Shown here one piece after another: positions 35,280-45,500 of a DNA stretch of 64,000 nucleotides (its first letter is position 1; each line of letters starts with the position of its first letter). The stretch lies in assembly GCA_964614415.1 (NCBI GenBank), contig CAZTLE010000001.1:15401-79400 (forward strand), written 5' to 3'. Below the pieces are notes generated by a model. The model had not been told where the DNA came from. It did not search any database and was given only the letters and a program-made list of their open reading frames with translations. Origin of the DNA: CAZTLE01 sp964614415 (GTDB lineage: Bacteria; Bacteroidota; Bacteroidia; Flavobacteriales; Flavobacteriaceae). The position numbers and the translations under genes were made by a program.

Positions 35280-36680
35280 TTAATTTGCTAATAGCGAGTA
35301 CACCTCATCGATTGAGGTTTCTCCCGCCCGTATCATGGCGACAGCGTTGCTCTTAAGTGTGTTAAGATCGTTCTCCGCCAGATACGAGTCTATCTGTAAT
35401 TCATTATGTTTTATGGCCGTTTCCAGCTCTCCGGTGATCGGTATGATCTCGTAGATCGCCTTACGTCCTTCGTATCCTGTGTAAAAGCAATGACTGCATC
35501 CCACAGGGATATGATGTCTTGCTATTTGATCGGCTTCTTTGAAGGACTCCGGAAAGAGACCCACAGAAGCTTCTGTTTCTTTTTTACAATGGTTGCATAG
35601 CTTTCGCACCAATCGCTGAGCCACACTCGTATTTAGTGTTGTTGCCAGCAAGTAGGGTGGTACGCCCATATCGATGAGCCTTGAGATGGTTGCCCAGGCC
35701 GAATTGGTATGAATGGTAGAAAGCACCAGGTGCCCGGTGAGGGCTGCCTTGATCGCCATATTGGCCGTTTTCTCATCCCGTATCTCACCCACCATTATGA
35801 TATCCGGGTCCTGTCTCAGGAAGGTGCGCAGAGCCGTTGGGAAATCAAAGCCGATTTCCTCTTTGAGTTGCACCTGATTGATACCGTCCAGGGTGTATTC
35901 GATCGGATCTTCAATGGTGAGAATATTGGTTTCTTCCTTATTCAGCAGCTTCAATGTGCCGTACAGGGTGGTTGTTTTTCCTGATCCTGTGGGCCCTGAT
36001 ATGAGCACAATTCCGTTCGGCATTTTCACCCCTTCCATGTACAGCTTTAGCTCTCGCTCATTGAATCCGAGATGTTGTAATTCAACCGCACGTGCATCTC
36101 TCTTTAAGATTCGAAGCACCACTTTTTCTCCGTAAAGGGTTGGCATGGTAGACACACGAATATCGAAATCATCCGAAGCCGATTTCACGGTGATCCTACC
36201 GTCCTGAGACAGTCGTTTTTGCGAGATGTCCAATCCCGCCTGAATCTTGATTTGATTGATCAGTTGCGGATATTCCATGAGCGGAATGCTGTACTGTTCT
36301 TTGAGTTTTCCATCCAGTCTGAAGCGTACCCTGCAATGTTCTTCGTAGGGTTCGAGATGGATGTCACTGCTATTAAAGTCCTTGGCGGTTTGCAGTAGTT
36401 GCTCCAGGAAGTTGGTGCTGTTGAGTTCCTGTACCTCTTCGGTGGTTTGTCGGTAATTGTAGGTGAGGTAGGATTGAATGTTTTCCGAAGTCTCCGGAAT
36501 TAGTTCGGGTGTAAAGCTGAGCAGGATACCCAGTTCGGACGCCAGGGAAGTGAGATCGGTACGATCGGTCTTAAGCACTACAGACCCATTGCGTTGTTCT
36601 ACCGGGATAATACGGTAGTGGAACGCCTGATTGGGCGTAATGAGTTGCTTTAGTTGTACCGGTATCTCGAATTGCTTCAT
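35280..36680 (-). CDS. Secretion/pilus assembly ATPase (GspE/PilB family)
   Basis: 466 residues: N-terminal domain, then the motor with Walker A SGPTGSGKTTTLYG (Lys235), Asp box TILTIEDPIEY-type segment (NILTIEDPIEY), Walker B IMVGEIRDEKTA, His box (HLVLSTIHTNSA) and a zinc-binding tetracysteine (CNHCKK, CSHCFYTGYEGR). Hexameric ATPases of this kind drive pseudopilus or pilus assembly. No PilT-like retraction ATPase is in the window, which favours a type II secretion-like role. ATG 36680, preceded by a repeat-rich 134-bp gap. Confidence 0.96.
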   Translation of the reverse strand: MKQFEIPVQLKQLITPNQAFHYRIIPVEQRNGSVVLKTDRTDLTSLASELGILLSFTPELIPETSENIQSYLTYNYRQTTEEVQELNSTNFLEQLLQTAKDFNSSDIHLEPYEEHCRVRFRLDGKLKEQYSIPLMEYPQLINQIKIQAGLDISQKRLSQDGRITVKSASDDFDIRVSTMPTLYGEKVVLRILKRDARAVELQHLGFNERELKLYMEGVKMPNGIVLISGPTGSGKTTTLYGTLKLLNKEETNILTIEDPIEYTLDGINQVQLKEEIGFDFPTALRTFLRQDPDIIMVGEIRDEKTANMAIKAALTGHLVLSTIHTNSAWATISRLIDMGVPPYLLATTLNTSVAQRLVRKLCNHCKKETEASVGLFPESFKEADQIARHHIPVGCSHCFYTGYEGRKAIYEIIPITGELETAIKHNELQIDSYLAENDLNTLKSNAVAMIRAGETSIDEVYSLLAN

Positions 36681-36687
36681 TTTAAAT

Positions 36688-36806
36688 GTTGAATCGTTTA
36701 ATTGTTGAATCGTTTAATTGTTGAACCGTTTAATCGTTTATTTGTTTAACTTCTCTCTTCTCTCTTCTCTCTTCTCTCTTCTCTCTTCTCTCTTCTCTCT
36801 TCTCTC
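36688..36806. repeat. Two adjoining tandem repeats upstream of the ATPase gene
   Basis: Three copies of a 16-bp unit GTTGAATCGTTTAATT (36688-36735, third copy degenerate, plus a remnant) are followed by eight perfect copies of the heptamer TTCTCTC (36751-36806). On the minus strand, the transcribed one, the heptamer is a purine run of GAGAGAA. Both arrays lie in the gap between the prepilin peptidase stop (36815) and the ATPase start (36680). Perfect heptamers can change copy number by slippage. Confidence 0.95.
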
Positions 36807-36814
36807 TTCAATCC

Positions 36815-37303
36815 TCATATCAAGTAAAGGGCATCTAAGAATCCCATCCAATATGTGCCGTAGATCCCCATGAGGAACAGGGCCATGCATCCGGCAAGCG
36901 GAGCTGTTTGTATCCTGGAATCACGCATTCGAATAATTATGTACAACACCCAGGTAATGACCAGGGAGAAGACAAAGAAATTGAGGAATGCGAATGTGGG
37001 AAATGAAATGGCAAAGACTATAAAAAATAGTATATCACCCAATCCAAGCGCCTCTTTGAGCAATGATTTTTTGAGTACGAATCGGGCTACCAAAAAATTG
37101 AGAAACACGATCAGACTTACAATACCCAGATTGATTGCTATTGTTGTGAAATAAAAAGAGGGAGTTGCTTCTTTAAAGAACAAGTAACCACCTACCAGGG
37201 CGCAGAGTGGGAACAAAAAGAACCATACCTGTCGTTCCCTAAAGTCCTGGTAAGTGACCAGGGCCAGGCAGGTAATGAATCCTATTTTGAGCGCTACTTC
37301 CAT
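36815..37303 (-). CDS. A24-type prepilin peptidase (GspO/PilD-like, without methylase domain)
   Basis: 162 residues with about six hydrophobic helices. The two catalytic aspartates of aspartic prepilin peptidases are visible: Asp20 in TYQDFRERQ and Asp90 in the signature ALGLGDILFF (GxGD). The N-terminal Cys-rich/methyltransferase domain of PilD is absent, as in short archaeal or Cpa-type enzymes. It should cleave the pseudopilins at Ala/Phe or Ala/Ala junctions. Its ATG overlaps the stop of the pseudopilin upstream (TAATG), so the substrate and its peptidase are translationally coupled. Confidence 0.9.
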   Translation of the reverse strand: MEVALKIGFITCLALVTYQDFRERQVWFFLFPLCALVGGYLFFKEATPSFYFTTIAINLGIVSLIVFLNFLVARFVLKKSLLKEALGLGDILFFIVFAISFPTFAFLNFFVFSLVITWVLYIIIRMRDSRIQTAPLAGCMALFLMGIYGTYWMGFLDALYLI

Positions 37304-37713
37304 TAGTCTTTAATTATTTCTTTGGGGTTACCGTTGTCATCGATCTCCCAAACATTAAAAACACCATCACCGTCGAAGTCGACAACGGCCTCAGCACGAG
37401 CCTTGAAACTTCCCCCCGAGGCTTCAAGGATCTCGTAACGATAATTGGCTGTGCCGCCTTCGTTTACGGTGCGTGGTGGTATGAAATCAATCTCATTAAA
37501 CTCCATCGAGTACTTCGAATTGAGGTACCGGTATTGGGTTTCCAGATTGGCTATATGTTTTAGTTGGATCTTAGCTTCCTGGCCTTTGGCCTTAGCTATA
37601 AGTGGCATAAAGGTGGGTAGGGCCAACAGTAACAGAATACCGATAATGGCCAGTACCATAAGCATTTCATTAAGAGTAAATGCAGCGACCTTTGGGATAC
37701 GCGTACGTTTCAT
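37303..37713 (-). CDS. Major pseudopilin, GspG-like
   Basis: 136 residues from ATG 37713 (a TTG 9 nt upstream is in frame). Basic leader MKRTRIPKVAA, class III prepilin cleavage site A/FTLNEM with Glu at mature position 5, then a hydrophobic helix MLMVLAIIGILLLLALP. The body ends in VVDFDGDGVFNVWEIDDNG, an Asp-rich calcium-binding loop as in GspG major pseudopilins. The usual Gly at position -1 is replaced by Ala, which also holds for the other pseudopilins here and suggests matched peptidase specificity. First gene of the minus-strand secretion cluster. Confidence 0.9.
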   Translation of the reverse strand: MKRTRIPKVAAFTLNEMLMVLAIIGILLLLALPTFMPLIAKAKGQEAKIQLKHIANLETQYRYLNSKYSMEFNEIDFIPPRTVNEGGTANYRYEILEASGGSFKARAEAVVDFDGDGVFNVWEIDDNGNPKEIIKD

Positions 37714-37753
37714 CCTATGCAAATTTTAGCGTAGCCGAGCACACGATCCCTAT

Positions 37754-37777
37754 TTGTACAGGAAGGGTGGTGTACAA
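37754..37777 (-). promoter_or_regulatory. Inverted repeat box, pseudopilin-operon side
   Basis: On the minus strand TTGTACA and TGTACAA form a perfect 7-bp inverted repeat around the 10-nt spacer CCACCCTTCC. Located 41 nt upstream of the pseudopilin ATG and 38 nt downstream of the C-run box. The spacer and inner arms match the box at 38076-38094. Confidence 0.65.
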
Positions 37778-37812
37778 CTACGAATTATCTAACAATAAAG
37801 TAATGCATGTGG

Positions 37813-37829
37813 TTAGGGGGGAATGTCAA
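37813..37829 (-). promoter_or_regulatory. C-run box, pseudopilin-operon side
   Basis: Minus-strand TTGACATTCCCCCCTAA, 100 nt upstream of the pseudopilin ATG. ATTCCCCCCTAA recurs exactly upstream of the second secretion operon (50829-50840) and nearly so at 38021-38034, always pointing toward the downstream genes. TTGACA may be part of a promoter. Confidence 0.6.
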
Positions 37830-38020
37830 TTTTTTCAAGCTAAAGCTGTGCGAAAAAATCCGATCGAGGTCCACATTTACGTTCGATCGTGAAGCTCCAA
37901 AAGTAGGAAGACGGAATCAGCCGACAAAATTTTTTTGATTTTTTTTTGATTTAGTACATAATTTTTGATTTACTTTGAACCAAGTTTGAGTGAAAGTTCA
38001 AACCTCTTCACAAATTATTC

Positions 38021-38034
38021 ATTTCCCCCCTTTA
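38021..38034 (+). promoter_or_regulatory. C-run box, RHS-operon side
   Basis: ATTTCCCCCCTTTA, 143 nt upstream of the RHS ATG, same orientation as the operon; variant of the boxes at 37813-37829 and 50829-50840. Confidence 0.55.
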
Positions 38035-38075
38035 GGATAGTTTGAGAGGCCAATTTTTTTGGCCGTTTTTGGTAT

Positions 38076-38094
38076 TTACACCACCCTTCTGTAA
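38076..38094 (+). promoter_or_regulatory. Inverted repeat box, RHS-operon side
   Basis: TTACA and TGTAA flank the 9-nt spacer CCACCCTTC. The string TACACCACCCTTC is identical to that of the pseudopilin-side box, while the arms differ in length. Lies 45 nt after the C-run box. Confidence 0.65.
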
Positions 38095-38176
38095 GTATCC
38101 ATTTTTATTATTCCCTCCAACGGTTCGGGTGTAATTCCCGGCACAGATACTTATTGTTTAATCTTAAAGGCACATT

Positions 38177-41100
38177 ATGAAGAAGAAGTTTTTATTTGTT
38201 GCACTTCTATTGGGGGTTGCGCTGACCTACGGGCAAGAACCCGAGACCAGTTTTGACCCGTTTTATTTGTATGAGAACATCCCACAAAGCCCGGAGGCAG
38301 CCTCTCTTGGCGTGTATGGTGATGTTTCAGGAAATCCCTACAACGGACGGGCGAATGTTAACATTCCCGTACATTCTCTGAAGTTTGGAGAACTGCAAAT
38401 ACCTATTACGTTAAGTTACGACTCCGGTGGAGTTAAAGTAGCCCAGGATGCAGGCTGGGTTGGACTTAGCTGGAACCTGTCCACGAATTTTGGAATTACA
38501 CGGGAGATCAAAGGACAGGATGATCTCAATGATGATAACGCCGCCAATACTACTGGCGGGGTCGGATTCATATTCAGTGATTTTGATGTCATTCACCCTA
38601 CGGGTGGTGCTCCTTATATTGATCAGAATGATCTTTATGAGATTCACGACAGTTATAGTACCCATTTTACCCCGTTGCAATCGGTAGATATGCAACCGGA
38701 TATTTTTTCGGTAAGCCTGTTTGGAAAAGCGTATAAATTTCGTTTGAACAAACAGCAGGGAAGCAATAACATTATTTCTGCATTTGTATTCAACGATAAC
38801 AATGCTGAAATTGAGTACAACCTGTCCAATGATTCGTTCACCATAGTAGACGATCGCGGTTACATCTATGTTTTTTCAACCAAGGAATATGCTACGAACT
38901 ACACGAATCGTCCTGACCATGGGTATCCCATTACGTCGACTACAATTCCTGCGACCGCCCGTCAGGCAATACAGACGGATGCCAATGGATTTGACGAGAC
39001 CACGATCACCAGTTGGAAGCTCGATTCCGTAGAATCGCCGACAGGTGAGATGTTGAATTTCAATTATCAGAAGGGACTTCATTTTACGTTCCCGCAGATC
39101 ATGGGCTATTTTGACTTCAATGATCATCAGTGGTTCCCGGGAGGTCAAACAACAATAAATTCGGCACCCAATGTCAGTGCTACGACCACTGCCCTTGAGA
39201 CACAATATCTAACGTCGATTACCGGAGATTTTGGTTCGGTTGAGTTCGTTCTGGAAGCCAGAGATGATCTTCTTAGCGGATATGAAATGAGGGACTATTG
39301 TAATATTCCGGGATCGATTCCTTTCATTACCGGTAATCTGAATTCCGGCAACGGACAATTCATAGCCGGGTGTCATGGCCAGCCCGGATGCTCCTTTGGG
39401 ACATCTCTTACAGACTATCGATTGAAGCGAATTGATATTAAAGATTACGACGGCGTGTTGATCGAAAACGTAGACTTCACCTATTCCTACTTCAATATGG
39501 ATGATATATCCGGCGCGAACAAAGAACGATTTATCCGTCTTAGGCTGGACCAGGTTGATATCGGTGATAAGAAGTATACAATGAGCTATATCAACCCGGA
39601 TGATCTTCCTGCCAAGGACTCATTCGATGTCGATTTCTGGGGTTATTACAATGGCGCAGGGAACAGCCACAACGTACCTAGTGTTGGAAGATTCTATACG
39701 ACCAAGTCTACCTCGCACCACTTACAGAATTTTATCAACTACTCGGGTGCCGACCGAGGTAGTAATTTCGACTACGGAAAGCATGGTCTGCTTGGGAAGA
39801 TATCCTATCCTACCGGAGGGTATACGACATTAAAATATGAAGCTCATAAAGCGCTGGTCGAGGCAACTCAGCCGTATATAGTGACCGACGAATTACCTTC
39901 GGGAGACATTCAATGGACCACACTTATTGACGAATCGAAGTATCGATTTACGTATCAATACCTGAAGAAGGCGAAGACTCCGAGTTATAATTTGTATGAC
40001 ATGGAATATGTTCCTCCTGTTGGGGATCCTATAACTTATGAGGCAAATATAATGCCTCCAAGTTCACATTTTAGCTCGAACTATCCCATCGTATTTACCG
40101 CAGATTGTACACTGAAATGTGAAACAAATTGTGCTGCGGCCAATTATGGGAATATTGGTCTTAATGAACCGAGATATGTGATCAAAAGAGTTTCCGATGG
40201 ACAGGTGAACAATGTGATATTCAAATGGGGTGATTTTCCATCGGGTACAGGGTCACCTACTTCCTCGGGATTTGAGACATTTTTCCTTCCTCCCGGAGAT
40301 TATTTTGTCGAAATGGTACAACCCAGTCCGTTCCCTCCCGGAGCACCAGTAGTTACAGTGCCCGAGGCACATAATACGGGGGATGGACAGTTTGAAGTTC
40401 AGACGTATGATACCGGCGGGGGCGATCTGCCCACTGTATTGGAACAGTTCGAGGTTGGTGGTGCCCGTGTTGCTTTTGTTACGCACTATGATGAGAACGG
40501 AGCTTTTATATCAAAAGCGGGTTATGATTATACTTTCTACGATAACAGTGATCCTGACTTGAATTCTTCCGGAAAGCTTATGGACGAATTGATCTTTTTC
40601 TCCAAAGTATACGGTCACAACTCTTATTCTCCTATTCCCTGGAGCTATACGAAACTGAAATTTCAGTCAAATCCCGCGCTACCTATTACCGGAAGTGCAT
40701 CGGGATCACATATTGGATATTCCCAGGTTCGACAATTGGTTTTAGACAGTAACGATGGAGTGTTGGGAGAGACTATCACCAACTTTTCCAATGAATCTAA
40801 CCTGTACTATACCGAGTCCTTCTGTCGTGAATATAATACTTCAACTGGGACCGATCCTGATGTTTGTATTGAAAACACCTTTGTGGTTGGGCTGGGACCA
40901 CGACATACCTTCGATTATTTGAATGGGCAGGTGGTTTCCACCAATGTATATAATCGTGCAGGAGAACTGGTGCTGAAAGAGGATTATGAATATTCCAACC
41001 TTGTCGGGCAATTGGATACCGGCCATTATGCATCGGTGATACCCATTCGCTATCAAAGTAGTGGCGAAGTGCCAACTGACGGTTCAACATATTATACCTA

Positions 41101-42514
41101 TGCCTTGCCGGTTGACTTTTCAATGAAATCTCTATTGGCTGGGAAGGAAACGACCCGATACTTTGATAATGGGTCTGAGCTCTTTTCAGAAGAAAACTAT
41201 ATCTATGATTCGGTAAATCACAACTTACTTGAAAAAGAGACCGAGATATTCGAGGGAGATCGTGTACGGCAGAAGTATTACTATCCTTTCTCCACAGAGG
41301 TTTCCAGCGAGCCGGGAATGTGGAACCTTCGAAATAAGAATCAGCTCAATACAATTGTTAAAGTTGAGAACTTCCGTAATACGGCGAAACTTGGAGAAAC
41401 ACACTATAGTTTTGCAACGTTCAACGGGAATACTTTGGCCACTAAGATGTCTACGGGAAAGGCAAGTCAAACCATATTGACAGATCGCATGACCTATGAC
41501 AAGTATGATAGTGAAGGAAGACTATTGCAAAAAACACCCAAAAGTGGTCGTCCTACCAGTTATATATGGGGTTATAACAAACAATATATCGTGGCCAAAG
41601 TGGAGAACGCCTCCTATACGAATATAGAAGGACTGTCCTCCTTTGGAAGCGGGTTCGTGATTAACGATGCCCTCAATAGTACACAGGAGAATCAGCTGCG
41701 ATCGTTGACCAATGCTATGGTTACCGTGTACACCTACATTCCGGGTGTTGGTGTGGAAACCATTACGGGTCCAAACGACTATACGCTAACTTACGAGTAC
41801 GATGCCGACAACCGATTGCAATATGTGCGGGACGAGGATAACAATATTGTCGAAGAGCATCTCTACAACTTAAATAATGACAATATTCCGGGAGATCTTT
41901 CCGAGGGTAGTACAGGAGGAACTACCACGCCTGGCGCCGATGATGACGGAGACGGTTGGACCAATGGACTGGAAGACACGCATAGCACAGGAGCTACCGT
42001 TCCGTGTTCTTTCCCTTACGGACTGGTGAGCCAGGACACGCTGGCAAGCAACACCTGGAGAGATCTGGATTGTGACGGAGATGGGATATCCAATGGTGAT
42101 GAAATGATAAATGGGACCAATCCATTAGAAAATGATACCGGAACCTGCAACCCGTTTTGTCCGAAAAGCATGCAGGAATATTTGGATGTTGACAGGAGCA
42201 TGGATCTTACCACGGGCTATAAACGTTTGGTCGCTTACGTACAATTTCAGGGGCATACTGCCTCCCCAGGAGGAGGTCAGTTGGATTTTGGTGTACTGGC
42301 TTTAGGAGGTTCTGGTAATTATGAATATCGATGGAGAGAAAAGGGAGAGGAATTCGCGTCTGATTTTGGAATTGCGAATAGCTATACCTGGTCCTACAGT
42401 TGCTTCCAGCCCAATGACCCTAATGTAGGTGTGGTTTGTGAAATAAAGGACACTACGACGGGGGACATTGTTATAGCAAGATGGTCCAATAAAGTAGAAT
42501 TAGTATGCAATTAA
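38177..42514 (+). CDS. Large secreted RHS/YD-repeat protein, first of a pair
   Basis: 1445 residues with signal peptide MKKKFLFVALLLGVALTYGQ. The N-terminal part starts with a SpvB/TcC-like module (NVNIPVHSLKFGELQIPITLSYDSGG, GWVGLSWNLS). A long beta-rich central part follows, with YD-like repeats towards the end (MTYDKYDSEGRLLQKTPKSG, LTYEYDADNRLQYVRDEDNN). Near 1250-1320 are two calcium-binding thrombospondin-3-type segments (ADDDGDGWTNGLEDT, DLDCDGDGISNGDEM), then an Ig-like C-terminal domain. No T9SS sorting domain is visible. In the ABC/RHS shell model this would be the B-like partner of the next protein. Its stop is 10 nt before the next ATG. Confidence 0.85.
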   Translation: MKKKFLFVALLLGVALTYGQEPETSFDPFYLYENIPQSPEAASLGVYGDVSGNPYNGRANVNIPVHSLKFGELQIPITLSYDSGGVKVAQDAGWVGLSWNLSTNFGITREIKGQDDLNDDNAANTTGGVGFIFSDFDVIHPTGGAPYIDQNDLYEIHDSYSTHFTPLQSVDMQPDIFSVSLFGKAYKFRLNKQQGSNNIISAFVFNDNNAEIEYNLSNDSFTIVDDRGYIYVFSTKEYATNYTNRPDHGYPITSTTIPATARQAIQTDANGFDETTITSWKLDSVESPTGEMLNFNYQKGLHFTFPQIMGYFDFNDHQWFPGGQTTINSAPNVSATTTALETQYLTSITGDFGSVEFVLEARDDLLSGYEMRDYCNIPGSIPFITGNLNSGNGQFIAGCHGQPGCSFGTSLTDYRLKRIDIKDYDGVLIENVDFTYSYFNMDDISGANKERFIRLRLDQVDIGDKKYTMSYINPDDLPAKDSFDVDFWGYYNGAGNSHNVPSVGRFYTTKSTSHHLQNFINYSGADRGSNFDYGKHGLLGKISYPTGGYTTLKYEAHKALVEATQPYIVTDELPSGDIQWTTLIDESKYRFTYQYLKKAKTPSYNLYDMEYVPPVGDPITYEANIMPPSSHFSSNYPIVFTADCTLKCETNCAAANYGNIGLNEPRYVIKRVSDGQVNNVIFKWGDFPSGTGSPTSSGFETFFLPPGDYFVEMVQPSPFPPGAPVVTVPEAHNTGDGQFEVQTYDTGGGDLPTVLEQFEVGGARVAFVTHYDENGAFISKAGYDYTFYDNSDPDLNSSGKLMDELIFFSKVYGHNSYSPIPWSYTKLKFQSNPALPITGSASGSHIGYSQVRQLVLDSNDGVLGETITNFSNESNLYYTESFCREYNTSTGTDPDVCIENTFVVGLGPRHTFDYLNGQVVSTNVYNRAGELVLKEDYEYSNLVGQLDTGHYASVIPIRYQSSGEVPTDGSTYYTYALPVDFSMKSLLAGKETTRYFDNGSELFSEENYIYDSVNHNLLEKETEIFEGDRVRQKYYYPFSTEVSSEPGMWNLRNKNQLNTIVKVENFRNTAKLGETHYSFATFNGNTLATKMSTGKASQTILTDRMTYDKYDSEGRLLQKTPKSGRPTSYIWGYNKQYIVAKVENASYTNIEGLSSFGSGFVINDALNSTQENQLRSLTNAMVTVYTYIPGVGVETITGPNDYTLTYEYDADNRLQYVRDEDNNIVEEHLYNLNNDNIPGDLSEGSTGGTTTPGADDDGDGWTNGLEDTHSTGATVPCSFPYGLVSQDTLASNTWRDLDCDGDGISNGDEMINGTNPLENDTGTCNPFCPKSMQEYLDVDRSMDLTTGYKRLVAYVQFQGHTASPGGGQLDFGVLALGGSGNYEYRWREKGEEFASDFGIANSYTWSYSCFQPNDPNVGVVCEIKDTTTGDIVIARWSNKVELVCN

Positions 42515-42524
42515 AAAGGTAGCC

Positions 42525-45500
42525 ATGAAAAATTTCAAGTTTATATATATCATTTCAATATTGTTTGCTAGTACGATGTATGGGCAAACCCCGAATAAAA
42601 ATTATGTCAAGTCAATTTCTTATCAGGTAGAAACTCAGGATGGAGTTGTTCTGGATGAGAATAAATACGAACAGACAACCTACTTTGATGGTATTGGTCG
42701 TCCCCAACAGTCAGTTACTCAGCGGGCCGGAGGGAATGGTGAGGACCTAATTGTTCCAATGAAGTACGACAACTTTGGCCGTCAGCCCAGGGAGTATTTA
42801 CCCTATCCTTTAGTTGGAAACAACGGAGAGTGGGTAGCCAATCCCTATACGCCACTTCATAGTTATTATTACAATAATTATGTGAACGACCGGCAGGCTG
42901 TGGATATCAATCCATATTCAGAAAAGCGCTTTGAAGAGTCTCCTGTAACCTCGCTGTTGGAGCAGGGAGCGCCCGGCGGTGATTGGGAAATAAATCCCAA
43001 CAGTGATTCTGACAATACAATTAAGTTCGAATACGCTGCCAACAATGCAGATAATTTGTACCGGTTCCGGGTCACTTTTTCCGGAGGTAATACATCAGAG
43101 CCTCAATTGAATTTCAATGGGTGGTATCCAAATAGCTCAGGGTTTATTACAAAGACCGTTACCAAGGATGAGAACTGGAAGCCAGGAGATGACAGGAATC
43201 GAACAACACATGAGTTTACTAACAATCTTGGACAGACAATTCTGAAACGGACCTTTAACAGAAAGGGCAGTACACAGCAAATTCTGAGTACATACTATAT
43301 CTATGATGATTATGGGAATCTCACTTTTGTACTTTCTCCGGAGGCATCCAAACAGATCATTAGTAGTGGTGCCCTGGTGTCCAACTATCAAACCATTTTG
43401 GATGAGTTGGGATATCAATATAAGTACGACGACCGTAACCGTTTGATCAGAAAGAAAATTCCTGGAAAGGGCTGGGAATATATCATTTATGACGTTTTGG
43501 ATAGACCTGTTTTAACTCAGGATGAAAACCTACGACAGGATAATAATAAGTGGTTGTTCACGAAGTACGATCAACTCAATCGTATTGTCTATACAGGCAT
43601 CTATTCGGCCGGCTCAAGTCGCACCCTGGAAGACGTAGAAAACGCGGTTGAGAACCAAACGGCACTTCAATTGAGTGAGACCCGACGTTCTTTTGGAACT
43701 CCACAGGTGGGAGGGACGGATCTATTCTATACGAATAGCGCTTACCCCACCTCGAGTCTTGAGGTTCTAACGGTTAACTATTATGATGACTATGTGCATC
43801 ATACGGGCGCTGTATTGCCCTCCGATGTATATGGAGTGAATCCCAATTTGAGCAACACCATGGGATTGACAACTGTAACGAGGGTAAAGGTGCTGGATAC
43901 CAGCGATTGGATTGTTACAATGGCTGGATATGACGAAAAAGGTAGAAGCATTTGTGGTGTAGAGTACAATCAATACCTGAATGTTAACAATACTACCAAA
44001 CAATTGTTGGATTTCGCTGGAAAGATTAATGAAACCACTACCACCCACTTACGAGCCGGGAATAGCACAATAACCACGATTGACTATTTTACCTATGATT
44101 CAGCCGGGCGTGTAGTTCAGCATTCTCAGAAAATAGATGATGAACCGGTACAATTAATAGCTGAGAACGAATACGATCCTACGGGGATGCTTGTTGTTAA
44201 GGATGTGGGCGGACAGACCCTTACGGATGGATTTACTGACTTGAAGGATGTAGAGGTTAGCTCGTCAGGGACCATCAGCTGTACTACAGCGGCGGGATCA
44301 TGGCCGGCACGAGCCCTCACAAGGGGTGAAATCCCAACGGACACAAACGGCGAATTGTCACTCAATATCTCTCAGACCGGAAAACATGTACGTTTTGGGT
44401 TTGTTAAGTCCACGAATGCAAGTCAGATAAACAAATATTACGACTATGGCATTCATACTTATTATAATAACGCCACGGGCCAGAGTTATATCCGGATTGT
44501 GATTGAAGGCCTTGGATCTACCGGAAACTATGGGGTCTATAATGCAGGAGACCAGTTTCGAATAGAACGGGATGGGACAAGTATTCGATTCTTCCATAAT
44601 TCGACTGAGTTTCACACTATTACAGATGCGGCCGTTCCGGATGATGCTCTTATTGGCAAAACAAGTTTTTCTATTGCGAATGGTGCCAGTGTTGAGAACC
44701 TGGCAATCAGCAGTGGTGCATTGGATAAGAAGCTACAAGAAGTCAATTACTCCTATAACATCAGAGGATGGCTTCGAAATATCAATGATGTCGACGGGTT
44801 TACTGCAGGTTCAGGTTCAGATGACCTTTTCCACTTTAGGATCAATTACAATGAAGTACAGGGTACCTATGGAACGCCGTCGGATGTCGTACCTCTGTAC
44901 AATGGAAATATTGCGGAAACCATTTGGCGCACCGAAAATGACAACCCGGACAAGCGCAGTTACGGATACTTGTACGATGACCTTAACAGGATTCGAAAAG
45001 CAGGGAGTCGTACCGGAACCAACCTAGACATTAAGGACAACAACTATACCTTTACCCTATGGAATGTGGGATATGATCAAAATGGAAACATTCAAAGCCT
45101 GCGTCGAAGCGGAAAATTTGCCAGTCAATACTATGACGACTTGGGATATACATACCAGGTGGTAAATGGTATTTCGACCAACAAGCTACAAAATGTAAAG
45201 GATGGTGGTTTTGATTCGCAATGTCAAACAGTGAATTGTACAGGCTTCGAAAAAGGTTTTGTTGACGGAAATGACCCTTTCAATACCCTCCAGCCGGATT
45301 ATGCCTACGATGGTAATGGGAATTTGACGATAGATCGGAATAAAGGAATTCATTCAATTTCTTATAATCATCTCAACCTTCCTAAACGGGTTTCAAACAT
45401 GGAACCCGCCGGAGGGGAATATCTTGATTTCATTTACGACGCCACAGGAGTTAAACAGGCTAAAGTCCTTACTAGCATTGATGCCGGTGTGACTACAATT

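Larger units (their letters stand above)
37714..38176. other. Divergent control region between the pseudopilin operon and the RHS operon
   Basis: 463 bp without a gene. It holds two copies of a motif set, one facing each way: a C-run box plus an inverted repeat 38-45 nt downstream (listed separately). Between them is a very AT-rich stretch (37920-37980, T and A runs). A GGCCAA-T7-GGCC hairpin (38048-38064) and CGGG...CCCG (38127-38140) lie in the RHS leader. I take this as the shared control region of both operons. Confidence 0.7.

Noticed and set aside
36688..36806. CRISPR-like array
   Set aside because: Units of 7 and 16 bp are directly adjacent without spacers and there are no cas genes.
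31418..37713. Retractile type IV pilus for twitching
   Set aside because: No PilT/PilU ATPase or PilY1-type tip adhesin was found, and the Asp-rich loop of the major pseudopilin fits GspG; a type II-like role is more likely.
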